64,000 bases of DNA from contig NZ_CP016268.1 in NCBI RefSeq assembly GCF_001677435.1, positions 2,035,001 through 2,099,000 of the forward strand, in the 5' to 3' direction. Positions 25,825-34,373 of this stretch are shown here, in pieces. The stretch's first letter is position 1; the number at the start of each line of letters is the position of its first letter. The notes below the pieces were generated by a model. It saw nothing but the letters and a program-made list of their open reading frames with translations. It had not been told where the DNA came from and made no database searches. A program made the translations under genes and the position numbers. The stretch is from Woeseia oceani. Lineage in GTDB: Bacteria; Pseudomonadota; Gammaproteobacteria; Steroidobacterales; Woeseiaceae.

Positions 25825-26757
25825 ATGTGGCGTATAGGGTTCTTGGTCGGCTTTGTTGTTTCCATCGCGTTAACGGCGTGCAGCCAACCCGAAGAGCCCA
25901 CTGGCAGTACCCGTTCGTCCCCCATAGTGGTCGTTACCGGCGCTACCGGCACGCAAGGTGGCGCTGTCGCGCGCGAACTGCTCAAACGCGGTTATCGTGT
26001 CCGTGCACTGACCCGCAATACGGAACAGCCGGCGGCCGCGGCCTTGCGCGCAGCCGGTGCGCAGGTCGTTCAGGGCAACTATGATGATGGCGATTCGTTG
26101 CGCGCGGCCATGCAAGGTGCACACGGTGTATTTGCCGTGACCGACTCTGCCGAACACGGCGCGCCACGTGAGATCGACCACGGCAGGGCACTGATTTACG
26201 CCGCCGAAGACAGTGGTATCGCTCACTTCGTGTTTTCTTCCGTTGCTTCGGCCGATGAAAATACAGGCATTGCGCACTTCGACAGCAAATACGCCATTGA
26301 AGAAATGCTGGCTGAATCGGACCTGGCCTATACGGTCTTGCGCCCGGTCGAATTCATGGACAACTGGCAGCGCTACAGCCGCGACGCGTTACGCGCTGGC
26401 GACTACATTAATCCCCGGGACGGATCGGACATGCATCAGTGGATCGCCGCGAGCGACATCGGCTTTTTCGTGGGTGAGGCATTCGACAATCCGGATGAAT
26501 GGTTGGGCAGAACGGAGGAACTCGCAGGCGACGAAATGTCCATAGATGAGCTGGTGCAGGTGATGTCCGAGTCACTCGGGCACCCCGTGCGGCACGTGCA
26601 ACCGGAATGGGCGGAATACAACGCCAATGTGTCCGAGGATATCGCAACGATGTATCGCTGGTTTGCGACCCAAGGCTACGCCGTTAACATTGAAGCGTTG
26701 CGCAGTCGTTATCCGGATCTTGTGCGGGTTCGCGACTACCTGGAAACACTGGAGTAA
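25825..26757 (+). CDS. NmrA-like NAD(P)-binding protein with lipoprotein signal
   Basis: A 310-residue atypical short-chain dehydrogenase of the NmrA/azoreductase-like group. The Rossmann motif V-T-G-A-T-G-T-Q-G-G-A-V lies at about residues 37-48, with V-L-R-P-V-E-F-M in the second half. Unusually, residues 1-19 form a lipoprotein-type signal ending L-T-A-C (Cys19), followed by a polar linker. Relatives are normally cytosolic and bind NAD(P), which is scarce in the periplasm. Either the protein is exported folded or used without cofactor, or the hydrophobic start is not a true export signal. Confidence 0.8.
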   Translation: MWRIGFLVGFVVSIALTACSQPEEPTGSTRSSPIVVVTGATGTQGGAVARELLKRGYRVRALTRNTEQPAAAALRAAGAQVVQGNYDDGDSLRAAMQGAHGVFAVTDSAEHGAPREIDHGRALIYAAEDSGIAHFVFSSVASADENTGIAHFDSKYAIEEMLAESDLAYTVLRPVEFMDNWQRYSRDALRAGDYINPRDGSDMHQWIAASDIGFFVGEAFDNPDEWLGRTEELAGDEMSIDELVQVMSESLGHPVRHVQPEWAEYNANVSEDIATMYRWFATQGYAVNIEALRSRYPDLVRVRDYLETLE

Positions 26758-26963
26758 CCATCAAAAACAATACGCTGGTACTGGCCGCTGTTCACAACCA
26801 AGGCTGTTGAGCAGGGCTCGGCCGGGCCAAGCCGAGCGTGGAGTTGCTACCGCTGTGCCGCACAGGCATACGTTGCATAAGGCGGTTTGCGGCTGCTCAG
26901 ATCGGCGCCTGACAGCGGCCAGATAATCCAGCGGAAGAAAATTTCCAGAAATGGCTTTCTTGC

Positions 26964-26995
26964 TGTCGATTTGCGGCTCGGCGCGACGACCAGTA
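26964..26995 (+). promoter_or_regulatory. ECF42-type promoter of the DGPF-sigma operon
   Basis: A -35 element TGTCGA at 26964-26969 and, exactly 17 bp later, CGACCAGTA at 26987-26995. From memory, ECF42 sigma factors recognise TGTCGA at -35 and a CGA/TC element at -10. The same arrangement recurs at 45762-45793 before another DGPF gene. It lies about 30 bp upstream of the first ATG of the operon, a normal leader length, and would make the operon autoregulated. Confidence 0.75.
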
Positions 26996-27024
26996 TGCAG
27001 ACATTCACGCAAACGGAGACCTGT

Positions 27025-27381
27025 ATGAAGTACTTATGCTTGGTGTACGCCGAAGAATCGGCCTTGGCCAGCTGCCCGGACGAGGAGTGCCTCGCGTATT
27101 TTGAGTCCGTCAATGACAGCGGTCATTGCCAGTTTGCCGAAGCGCTGGAATCAGTGCAGACGGCGACCACGGTACGGGTTCGGGCCGGCAGTCTGTCGGT
27201 CACGGATGGCCCGTTTGCCGAAACCAAGGAACAGCTGACGGGCTTCTATCTCATCGAGGCCCAGGACTTGAACGAAGCCATACAGCTTGCCGGCCGAATT
27301 CCGCCAGCGCGAATAGGCAGTATCGAGATCAGGCCGATCCGTAACCTTGCAGGTCGTGTGCGGAACGCCGACGGCCTGTAA
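27025..27381 (+). CDS. DGPF/YCII-domain protein
   Basis: A 118-residue YCII-related (DGPF) protein with the hallmark V-T-D-G-P-F-A-E-T-K-E motif at about residues 62-72. The ATG at 27025 has GGAGA six bases upstream. The longer frame to 26887 runs over the promoter and is not used. DGPF proteins are small dimeric alpha/beta proteins of unknown biochemical role that are consistently linked to ECF42 sigma factors. It is the first gene of the operon leading to the sigma factor. The N-terminus M-K-Y-L-C-L-V-Y is the standard first strand. Confidence 0.9.
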   Translation: MKYLCLVYAEESALASCPDEECLAYFESVNDSGHCQFAEALESVQTATTVRVRAGSLSVTDGPFAETKEQLTGFYLIEAQDLNEAIQLAGRIPPARIGSIEIRPIRNLAGRVRNADGL

Positions 27382-27449
27382 CACGACGCTCTCAGGGGCT
27401 GTAATTTGCCCAGATTGATCAGTCTCTTCCCAAGAAAAGGAAACCATCG

Positions 27450-27866
27450 ATGAGATTCATGTTGCTGATGATTCCGCAAGGCTACGAAACAGCGGCGCCC
27501 GGCACGCTGCCGGAGGCCGATGCCGTGGCGGCCATGATGAAGTTCAACAATGACTTGCAAGACGCCGGCGTTCTCGTTGCGCTGGACGGACTGCACCCGC
27601 CGTCGATGGGCGCGCGTGTAAGTTTTGAGAACGGCAAGGCCAGTGTAACCGCCGGCCCTTTCGCCGAAACCAACGAAGTACTTGGCGGCTACTGGATCAT
27701 CAACGTGGATTCCTTGCAGGATGCCATTGCCTGGGCAAGCCGCTGCCCTGGAGGTGACAACGAGATCATCGAGGTTCGCCAGATTCAGGAATTCGAGGAC
27801 TTTCCTGAAGACGTGCAGGAAGCGGCCGCGGGTTTCAAAGAAATGCAGGATTCAGCCAATCACTAA
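27450..27866 (+). CDS. DGPF/YCII-domain protein, second copy
   Basis: A 138-residue paralogue of the preceding gene. Here the motif reads V-T-A-G-P-F-A-E-T-N-E, so the Asp of D-G-P-F is replaced by Ala. It opens with the strand M-R-F-M-L-L-M-I and ends with an acidic helix. It follows the first DGPF gene by 68 bp and precedes the DUF1428 gene by 24 bp, in the same direction. It presumably belongs to the ECF42 regulon. Function unknown; enzymatic activity has been suggested for YCII folds, but I cannot support it here. Confidence 0.9.
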   Translation: MRFMLLMIPQGYETAAPGTLPEADAVAAMMKFNNDLQDAGVLVALDGLHPPSMGARVSFENGKASVTAGPFAETNEVLGGYWIINVDSLQDAIAWASRCPGGDNEIIEVRQIQEFEDFPEDVQEAAAGFKEMQDSANH

Positions 27867-27890
27867 CGGTCGTAACGAACTGGAGCTGAC

Positions 27891-28256
27891 ATGGAAAAGT
27901 ACATAGACGGGTTCCTGATACCGGTACCCAAAGCAAACCTGGACAAATACCTGGAAATGGCTGCACTGTCCGGCAGGGTCTGGATGGAGCACGGTGCACT
28001 GGATTACACGGAATGCGTTGCCGATGACGTCCAAGCGGGAAAGGTGACCTCGTTTCCGCAGAGCGTATTACTGGAAGACGACGAAACCGTCATTTTTTCC
28101 TGGATAAGTTATCGCTCGCGGGAGCACCGCGACGAGGTCAACAAGAAAGCCATGGCGGATCCACGGCTGGCACATATGAAACCCGAGGACTTTCCGTTCG
28201 ATGGCAAGCGATTGATCTGGGGTGGGTTCCGTACGATCGTGACACTTGGAACCTGA
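27891..28256 (+). CDS. DUF1428 (YbaA-like) protein
   Basis: A 121-residue DUF1428 protein with a ferredoxin-like alpha/beta dimer fold. It opens Y-I-D-G-F-L-I-P-V-P and closes M-K-P-E-D-F-P-F-D-G-K-R-L-I-W-G-G-F, both typical of the family. The biochemical role is unknown. It is structurally akin to YCII and dimeric alpha/beta barrel proteins, so its place between two DGPF genes and the sigma factor suggests a shared stress response. Its last codons overlap or nearly touch the start of the sigma factor gene. Confidence 0.9.
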   Translation: MEKYIDGFLIPVPKANLDKYLEMAALSGRVWMEHGALDYTECVADDVQAGKVTSFPQSVLLEDDETVIFSWISYRSREHRDEVNKKAMADPRLAHMKPEDFPFDGKRLIWGGFRTIVTLGT

Positions 28257-28278
28257 TCACTCCCGAGCCCCGACGAGC

Positions 28279-29514
28279 GTGACTGACGATATTCAGCAAC
28301 AGGTTGCCAGGCTGTACCGCGAGGAATCCCGCCGTGTGCTGGCGACCCTGATTCGTTTGTTGGGTGACTTCGAGCTGGCCGAAGAAGGGCTGCACGATGC
28401 CTTTGCAGCCGCAGTGGAGCAATGGCCGCGGGATGGCGTACCGGACAACCCTCGTGCATGGCTGGTATCGGCGGGCCGCTTCAAGACCATCGACCGCATC
28501 CGCAAACGAGCCCGCTTCGACAGCAATGTGCGAGAACTCGCGATTCATCTTGAAACGCAGGAGCAACCGGATTTTGATGAGCGTGTCGTGCACGATGATC
28601 ATCTCAGACTCATTTTTACCTGTTGTCACCCGGCAATCGGCGCGGATGCGCAAGTCGCTCTGACACTGCGCGAAGTGTGCAATCTCACCACTGAAGAAAT
28701 TGCCAAAGCATTCCTGACCTCTGCCGCCACGATTGCTCAGCGTATCGTCCGGGCAAAGAACAAGATCAAGTCAGCTCGAATACCCTATGAGCTGCCGGTT
28801 GCTGCGCAGCTCCCGGAACGTCTCGACAACGTACTGCGGGTGGTATATCTCGTTTTTAACGAAGGCTACTCGCCATCCTCCGGTGAATCAGTCACCCGGC
28901 GCGATCTCTCCACGGAAGCGATTCGGCTGGGTCAGACCTTGTTTGCGTTGCTGCCGGAATCCGAAGTCGCTGGTCTGCTGGCCCTGATGCTGTTGCAGGA
29001 TTCCCGGCGAGATGCGCGTAGTACGCTGGATGGCGACATTGTGCTGCTTATGGATCAGGACAGGAGCAATTGGAATCAGGAACAAATAGCGCAAGGGATC
29101 GCACTGGTCGAACGGGCCATTTCATCGCGACGCATCGGTCCGTATACCCTGCAGGCCGCGATTGCTGCGGTCCATGCCGAAGCCGCAACGCCTGCCGATA
29201 CCGACTGGACGCAAATCATAGGTTTGTACGATGTGTTGCTGCGTGCCATGCCGTCACCCGTGGTGGCGCTTAACCGCGCAGCCGCCATTGCCATGCGTGA
29301 CGGTCCTGCTGCAGGCCTTGCGCTGATTGACAGCTTGCTGGCGACAGGCGACCTGACGGACTATCACCTTGCACATTCAGCGCGTGGTGAACTGTGCCGA
29401 CAACTGGAGCGGCGCGCAGATGCAATCGCATCGTTCAAGACGGCACTTGCGTTAACCCAATCACAGCCGGAACGACGTTTCCTCAGTCAGCGAATTGCAA
29501 CGCTTGGTGGCTGA
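28279..29514 (+). CDS. ECF42-group RNA polymerase sigma factor with C-terminal TPR-like domain
   Basis: A 411-residue sigma factor, about twice the usual ECF length. Region 2 covers about 5-75 (L-Y-R-E-E-S-R-R-V-L-A-T-L-I-R to W-L-V-S-A-G-R-F-K). The signature F-T-C-C-H-P-A follows at about 113, region 4 at about 125-170 (T-T-E-E-I-A-K-A-F), and V-Y-L-V-F-N-E-G-Y-S marks the long C-terminal extension with TPR-like helices. This organisation, with adjacent DGPF genes and no anti-sigma gene, is that of group ECF42, where the extension is thought to control activity. I chose GTG at 28279; an upstream TTG at 28246 would overlap DUF1428. Confidence 0.9.
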   Translation: MTDDIQQQVARLYREESRRVLATLIRLLGDFELAEEGLHDAFAAAVEQWPRDGVPDNPRAWLVSAGRFKTIDRIRKRARFDSNVRELAIHLETQEQPDFDERVVHDDHLRLIFTCCHPAIGADAQVALTLREVCNLTTEEIAKAFLTSAATIAQRIVRAKNKIKSARIPYELPVAAQLPERLDNVLRVVYLVFNEGYSPSSGESVTRRDLSTEAIRLGQTLFALLPESEVAGLLALMLLQDSRRDARSTLDGDIVLLMDQDRSNWNQEQIAQGIALVERAISSRRIGPYTLQAAIAAVHAEAATPADTDWTQIIGLYDVLLRAMPSPVVALNRAAAIAMRDGPAAGLALIDSLLATGDLTDYHLAHSARGELCRQLERRADAIASFKTALALTQSQPERRFLSQRIATLGG

Positions 29515-29645
29515 TGACGCAAGAGGACGTGTTAAGTGGCGCTGCTGTCTCGACTGACAGCCGTCGTGACACAAGAGAGTTGCGGTAGTGCAAGTTGGTG
29601 CGTAACAAGTAGCGCTAACCTGTGTAGAAGCTGAGCGAATCCTGC

Positions 29646-30584
29646 TTACTTTGCCGCGGTACGTACACGCGGACCGGCGGCCGCCTGTAACTGACCAATC
29701 AGGCCCTGTACCTGGCCAAGTGCAAACTGCAATTGATCCAGACTGGCGAAGGCAATATCGAGTTTGTAAGTGCCGTCAGTACGAGGCCGAATCGTTACTT
29801 TCTGGCCCAGCTCTTTGCCGAGCTGTTCCTGCAACCACCGCGTTTGCATGTCGATCGGAGCTGCTGGTTTGCGTGCGGCATCTTCGGTCAAGCGGCTGCG
29901 CACCGACTTTTCTACCTGCCTGACCGACCAGCCGGAGGCCGAAGCTTTTTGCGCGATCTTCACCTGGTGTTCACCGCGCAATGGCAACAAGGCCCGCGCG
30001 TGGCCCATGTCCAGCCGGCCGTTCGCCAGCATGTCTTTGACCGCGTCGTCCAGATCGAGCAGGCGCAGCAGATTGCTGACCGAAGAGCGCGAGCGTCCCA
30101 CCGCATCTGCAACTTGTTGATGTGTAAGTTGAAATTCCTTAGCCAGACGCATCAGAGACTGCGCTTGTTCGATGGCATTGAGGTCTTCGCGCTGCAGATT
30201 TTCAATCAAGGCGACCGCTAATGCCGATTGATCATCCAGCTCCCGAACGACCACCGGCACAGATTCCAGGCCGACAATCTGCGATGCGCGCCAACGCCTT
30301 TCGCCGGCCACGATTTCGTGCGTGATGCCATTGGCCGCTTCGATAGGTCGCACTATCAACGGCTGCAATACGCCTTGCTCACGAATGGAATTGGCCAGTT
30401 CCGAAAGACTGTCATCGGACAGTGACTGGCGCGGCTGGTACTGACCCGGTTGCAACGTGGTCACCAGCATGTCTTGCGTTACGAGTGTGCTGCTAGCATC
30501 ACTGCCGGCTGGCTCTTCCTCACTTGCTTTGTTTCCAAGCAATGCTTCCAGTCCACGACCGAGTCTTTTTTTCGGGGCACTCAT
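29646..30584 (-). CDS. parB: Chromosome partitioning protein ParB
   Basis: A 312-residue canonical chromosomal ParB. It starts with the usual K-K-R-L-G-R-G-L-E-A-L-L motif, has the CTP/nuclease-like motif G-E-R-R-W-R-A at about residues 115-121, a helix-turn-helix (T-H-Q-Q-V-A-D-A-V-G-R-S-R-S-S-V) and a C-terminal dimer domain. ParB loads at parS sites and spreads to segregate origins with ParA. I chose the ATG at 30584, where homology begins. Normally parA lies directly upstream and often overlaps. Here it is absent, and the gene is 24 kb from dif, both unusual. Confidence 0.93.
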   Translation of the reverse strand: MSAPKKRLGRGLEALLGNKASEEEPAGSDASSTLVTQDMLVTTLQPGQYQPRQSLSDDSLSELANSIREQGVLQPLIVRPIEAANGITHEIVAGERRWRASQIVGLESVPVVVRELDDQSALAVALIENLQREDLNAIEQAQSLMRLAKEFQLTHQQVADAVGRSRSSVSNLLRLLDLDDAVKDMLANGRLDMGHARALLPLRGEHQVKIAQKASASGWSVRQVEKSVRSRLTEDAARKPAAPIDMQTRWLQEQLGKELGQKVTIRPRTDGTYKLDIAFASLDQLQFALGQVQGLIGQLQAAAGPRVRTAAK

Positions 30585-30940
30585 CGGTGCGGAATCTCCT
30601 GGCGAGGCTGAATTCGAAGTCCGCCACTGGCGCGGCGGGAAATAATCATACGCCGGAAAAACGATGTCGAACAAGCCGGACGAAAAAATGTGATTCAGCC
30701 TTAGCGCAAATGTACCGCTATTTCGTTCGATCTTTGCCGCAAGTCCGTGTCGTACCGGGAATTGTCGGTCGGCATTCACGGATGCGTATTCGTTTGGCCG
30801 ACGAATCCCAACCGAAGCTGCGCTGGCGACTTGCGCAAGATAGGGAAGTACGCGACGTAGTTCGCCGCGCAATTCAGGGCTGATTGGGTCAAGCAGAACG
30901 ACGCGACGACTACCGGTTACGTCACGCCGTGCACATGCCG
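30585..30940. other. Region between parB and cyclophilin gene where parA would be expected
   Basis: These 356 bp hold no convincing gene. The parB frame stays open upstream to 30872, but the encoded residues do not resemble the ParA C-terminus or any ParB extension. The parB promoter is probably here. I see no parS-like palindrome in this stretch and no intrinsic terminator. Confidence 0.5.
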
Positions 30941-31726
30941 CTACCGACGCAGGTGACGTGACACCCGGACGGCGAATAAGCCGAGCAACAGGAGTACACC
31001 CGTGCTACCGCCACCGCCGCCGCCAAGACTGCCGCCGTTATCATTTGCGGTATTCGGGGTGGGGTTGAGACCCGCCGCGCTGTCGACGGTTGTGTCTGTT
31101 ACCGTTATCGACGAAATGATAACGAGGTGAGTGTTGTCGATAGGTACGTTGTTAGCGGCGTCTTGTGCTGTGTAGTTGCGTAGCGGCAATTCAGTCAATG
31201 GAGAACCGATGTTGTACACCGGCAGTGCAGCCAGCGCATCGACGATATCCATTCCGTTACCGATCACTTCACCGAAAACGGTAAAGCCACCGTTCTGGCC
31301 ATCGAGGTCGTCCGAGTTGTCGTCCACGTTGAAGAACCACTGGCTCGTAGCGCTGTTCGGGTTGCCTGCAACTTTGGCCATTGCAATCGTACCGCGTACG
31401 TTGGAATAGACCGGCTCGTTAACAACCGCGGCACCGGTGGTTATGACCCCAATATCAGCTCGCGCATTGGTGTTGAAGCCACCGCCCTGAATAACGAAAT
31501 TCGCTACGGAACGATGAAAAATGGAATCCGTGTAGCGACCGTTCTGCACGTAGTCGAGAAAATTGGCGACCGTTTGCGGCGTCGCGTTGTCGTACAGATT
31601 TACTTCGAAGTTGCCCAAAACCGTTTCGAACTCGACGATGGTTGCGCGAGAGGTTGAGGGTAGAAGAGCCGAGAAGCAAAGGGCGCCGATGGCAATGAAT
31701 GAGCGCACTTGTATTGAGGAAAGCAT
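30941..31726 (-). CDS. Exported cyclophilin-type PPIase with C-terminal sorting-like tail
   Basis: A 261-residue protein. A signal peptide at residues 1-28 precedes a cyclophilin domain (residues 29-200) with F-H-R-S-V-A-N-F-V-I-Q-G-G-G-F and Q-W-F-F-N-V-D-D, the catalytic and binding segments of PpiA-type prolyl isomerases. The tail has a glycine-rich stretch (G-G-S-L-G-G-G-G-G-G-S-T-G), a hydrophobic helix and a basic end (V-S-R-H-L-R-R). That arrangement resembles GlyGly-CTERM sorting signals cleaved by rhombosortase. The protein is probably exported and then anchored or processed at the envelope. Confidence 0.85.
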   Translation of the reverse strand: MLSSIQVRSFIAIGALCFSALLPSTSRATIVEFETVLGNFEVNLYDNATPQTVANFLDYVQNGRYTDSIFHRSVANFVIQGGGFNTNARADIGVITTGAAVVNEPVYSNVRGTIAMAKVAGNPNSATSQWFFNVDDNSDDLDGQNGGFTVFGEVIGNGMDIVDALAALPVYNIGSPLTELPLRNYTAQDAANNVPIDNTHLVIISSITVTDTTVDSAAGLNPTPNTANDNGGSLGGGGGGSTGVLLLLGLFAVRVSRHLRR

Positions 31727-32031
31727 GCAATTTCTCCGGGGAGCAGGGGCAAAAATGGTGCGTGATTCTACACAAACCGTTTTGCCCGGGGATAGTTCAA
31801 TCTAATGGCAACAATTGGCGCACACTGTCGGCAGCTTGCGACAGAAGTGGACAATTTTCGCGTAAGAGTGACTGTACAGACGTGTTTTGGAAACGACCGG
31901 CCTGGATCAGATTTCAGCCCAGCGCCGTACAAGGTTGTGATAGATGGACGTCAGTCGCAGGACATCGGCGGCCGAATTCGGTGCCACTCGCATCGGATCG
32001 CAGCCGCCGGACCTGGGTTCCGGCTGACCCG
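31727..32031. other. Intergenic region upstream of the cyclophilin gene
   Basis: A 305-bp region between the start of the minus-strand cyclophilin gene and the stop of the next minus-strand gene. It should hold the cyclophilin promoter. I see no gene, strong repeat or terminator with a T-run. Confidence 0.45.
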
Positions 32032-33093
32032 TTACAGGCTGAAAGGTCGTAACTGAACCGCCTCGAATTGGCCAGCATAGGCGTGGATGGCGGGGGAACC
32101 ACCCAGATGCATCAGTAGTATCTGACCCGATTTGGGCAGCCGGCCTTCATCCGCCAGATTCAAGAGTCCCTGAATTGCCCGGCCTTCATACACCGGATCC
32201 GCAATCAAGCCTTCCTTGCTGGCCAACAGCCGTATGCCGTTGATGATCTTCTCATCCGGAATACCGTAGGCGTTGGCATTGATTGATATAACATCAACAT
32301 CGTTTCGTGAAACGCGAACGTCAAGCTCGAGTGTCATTAATGCGGCGTTCGCTAATTCAAGGACCCGTGCTTTCTTGATAGCTGTTTCATGGTCGTCCGA
32401 CACACCTATAATCCGGGTACGCATCCCCAGCGCCGCGAAACCGGCCAATAATCCCGCCTGAGTACTGCTGGAACCCGTGCAATGGACCAGGTAATCGAAT
32501 TCGACCCCGAGTTCCGCCGATTGCATTGCCAACTCTGCCGCGCAGCCGATGTAACCCATACAACCGAGTGGGTGCCCAGAGCCGCCACCGGGTATCAAAT
32601 ACGGCTTATGACCTTCTTTCTTCAGGCGACGCACAAATTCGTCTAACGGCCCTTGGTCTTCGATCGGACGTTCGGTTTCATCAACGAAGAGTTCGGCACC
32701 CATCAGGTGACTGAGCAAGACATTACCAACGGACCGGTAGTTCGGGCCCGCATCGCGGGTCCAGGCGCAATGCAAGAGGGCGCACTTGAGTCCCGCCTTT
32801 GCCGCGGCGGCCGCAGTCTGGCGAGTATGGTTGGATTGAATAGCTCCCACCGTCACCAGCATATCCGCGCCCTGACTAAGTGCATCGCCGACCAGGTACT
32901 CCAGTTTCCGCGTCTTGTTGCCACCACCTTCGAGTCCTGACAGGTCATCCCGTTTCATCCAAAGCTCGGGACCACCCAATAACGCACCGAAGTTGCTGAG
33001 CCGTTGCACGGGCGTAGGTAACAGTGCCAGTGCGGCACGGGGAAATGTTTCAAGGCGCCGCTGAATATCAACGATTTTGTGCACATCAATCAT
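32032..33093 (-). CDS. PLP-dependent D-cysteine desulfhydrase/ACC deaminase family enzyme
   Basis: A 353-residue fold-type II PLP enzyme. The Schiff-base lysine region reads G-G-N-K-T-R-K-L-E-Y-L at about residues 56-66, followed by A-I-Q-S-N-H-T-R-Q-T at about 83-92, as in D-cysteine desulfhydrase (DcyD) and ACC deaminase. The phosphate-binding loop is represented by C-T-G-S-S-S-T-Q-A-G. Likely reactions are alpha,beta-elimination of D-cysteine or a related amino acid to a keto acid and ammonia. The ATG at 33093 begins the conserved protein. Monocistronic. Confidence 0.88.
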   Translation of the reverse strand: MIDVHKIVDIQRRLETFPRAALALLPTPVQRLSNFGALLGGPELWMKRDDLSGLEGGGNKTRKLEYLVGDALSQGADMLVTVGAIQSNHTRQTAAAAAKAGLKCALLHCAWTRDAGPNYRSVGNVLLSHLMGAELFVDETERPIEDQGPLDEFVRRLKKEGHKPYLIPGGGSGHPLGCMGYIGCAAELAMQSAELGVEFDYLVHCTGSSSTQAGLLAGFAALGMRTRIIGVSDDHETAIKKARVLELANAALMTLELDVRVSRNDVDVISINANAYGIPDEKIINGIRLLASKEGLIADPVYEGRAIQGLLNLADEGRLPKSGQILLMHLGGSPAIHAYAGQFEAVQLRPFSL

Positions 33094-33314
33094 GTTGAAA
33101 GCTCCGCAGTTGTCTGAAAGAAAACTGCGACGTTTTTGATTGAATGTTAGAGGCTGTCTGAATAGCCGTCGTCGCGACCAACAGCTTGCCCGATATCGAC
33201 AAGTAATGCATCTGGCATTCTTGATCGACCAATGTGACGAAACCGTCCGAATCAAGTCTGTAGACAGGGTAACCGCTGTGCGACTGGCGACTTGGCTAGC
33301 GACGAATTACATTG

Positions 33315-33998
33315 CTAACGATTCAGGTAATCCAGCGCTCGATAGCGTCCACTGTGTTCAAGGGCTTCGACGGTATCAAAGGTAAAGCCGTTGGTTTGCG
33401 GGGCTTCGTTATCGATTCGCATGCGAATTCTGTCCATCTGTTGATGTGCAGCACTTAGCAGCGGCCGGATCATTTCCGCACAGGTTCTGGAGCGGGTGAT
33501 CATGCGCTCGCATTTCAACGCGAAATACCTGGCGTAGGCCTGTTCGTACTGATCGACCAATGCATTGCCTGGATTGTCGTGCATCATCAGCAGTATATGG
33601 GCCGCGGATATCTGGCTCGATTCAGCCAGCAGAAAATTTCGGTGTTCCAGCAGAACGCTGTCATTGAAATCGAGCGTGCCATGGAAAAGCCGAAAAATTC
33701 TGACCCGCTTGTCCCCGACTACCTGATTCTCTCGTAGATAATTAAACAACGCGCTGCGCGGCACCAAACGCAATTGCGCGGCTCGCATTTCAGCCAAAAG
33801 CCGTCGGTCATCCGCTGAACGTGCAGCAGGTACCAGTAATTCAGCGTGACGCGTTTCCCAGTTGCGGTACGTACGACTGTCGGCAATCACCGTTTTCGCC
33901 ACTCGCGCAACGTCTTCCGCCGGCGCAGCCACTGCATCGTGCAGCGCTGTTTCTGACGTACGCATCAACTTTTTGTGTCGCTCTGTCATGAACTTCAT
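33315..33998 (-). CDS. Hypothetical protein, mostly helical
   Basis: A 227-residue soluble protein with no signal peptide or membrane helix. It is rich in Arg, Ala and Leu, and patterns such as T-Y-R-N-W-E-T-R-H-A-E-L-L and Q-Y-E-Q-A-Y-A-R-Y-F-A-L-K suggest a helical bundle. I do not recognise a family. The ATG at 33998 follows a GGGGA stretch; a second in-frame ATG lies three codons in. It lies alone between the PLP enzyme and a degraded region, so neither context nor motif suggests a role. Confidence 0.65.
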   Translation of the reverse strand: MKFMTERHKKLMRTSETALHDAVAAPAEDVARVAKTVIADSRTYRNWETRHAELLVPAARSADDRRLLAEMRAAQLRLVPRSALFNYLRENQVVGDKRVRIFRLFHGTLDFNDSVLLEHRNFLLAESSQISAAHILLMMHDNPGNALVDQYEQAYARYFALKCERMITRSRTCAEMIRPLLSAAHQQMDRIRMRIDNEAPQTNGFTFDTVEALEHSGRYRALDYLNR

Positions 33999-34373
33999 TG
34001 TTCGTGAGTCCCCAGCGAGCCGTTTAATTCTTTTAGTTATTCGTGCCTGTTAATTATAGTCCGTCAGCAATTTTTCGTGACGGCATATTTGGCTCTGTTC
34101 TGGCGCATCGCAACCATATGTCGCACCTTTGCCAGCGCTATTGGAAGGACAGGGCTGTCTGGTCAAGTTTGCCGCCCGACGACAACATGCATGTCCGGTC
34201 GCTTCGTTAAAGGTAGCAATGGCCTTGCTCTACGTGTGCGCTCAAATCCGGGGGGGGGACTGCGGTGCATCTGCACGCCGTATGGAGATTCCGGTTTCTG
34301 GTCAGCATCATGAACGCAAGATCAACACTTTAAACCGTTCGCGATGAACCGTTTCTGATCCGGGAGCAGAGTG
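33999..34373. other. Intergenic region with no supported gene
   Basis: These 375 bp separate the divergent hypothetical gene from a decayed SnoaL-like gene. Two short overlapping plus-strand frames exist but have no recognisable motif. A run of seven G occurs at about 34252-34258. I see no repeat or RNA structure I would name. Confidence 0.45.

Noticed and set aside
32302-32313. parS-like palindrome GTTTCGTGAAAC
   Set aside because: The parS consensus has two more central bases (GTTTC-ACGT-GAAAC as a 14-bp core). This 12-mer lacks them and lies inside the coding sequence of the PLP enzyme.
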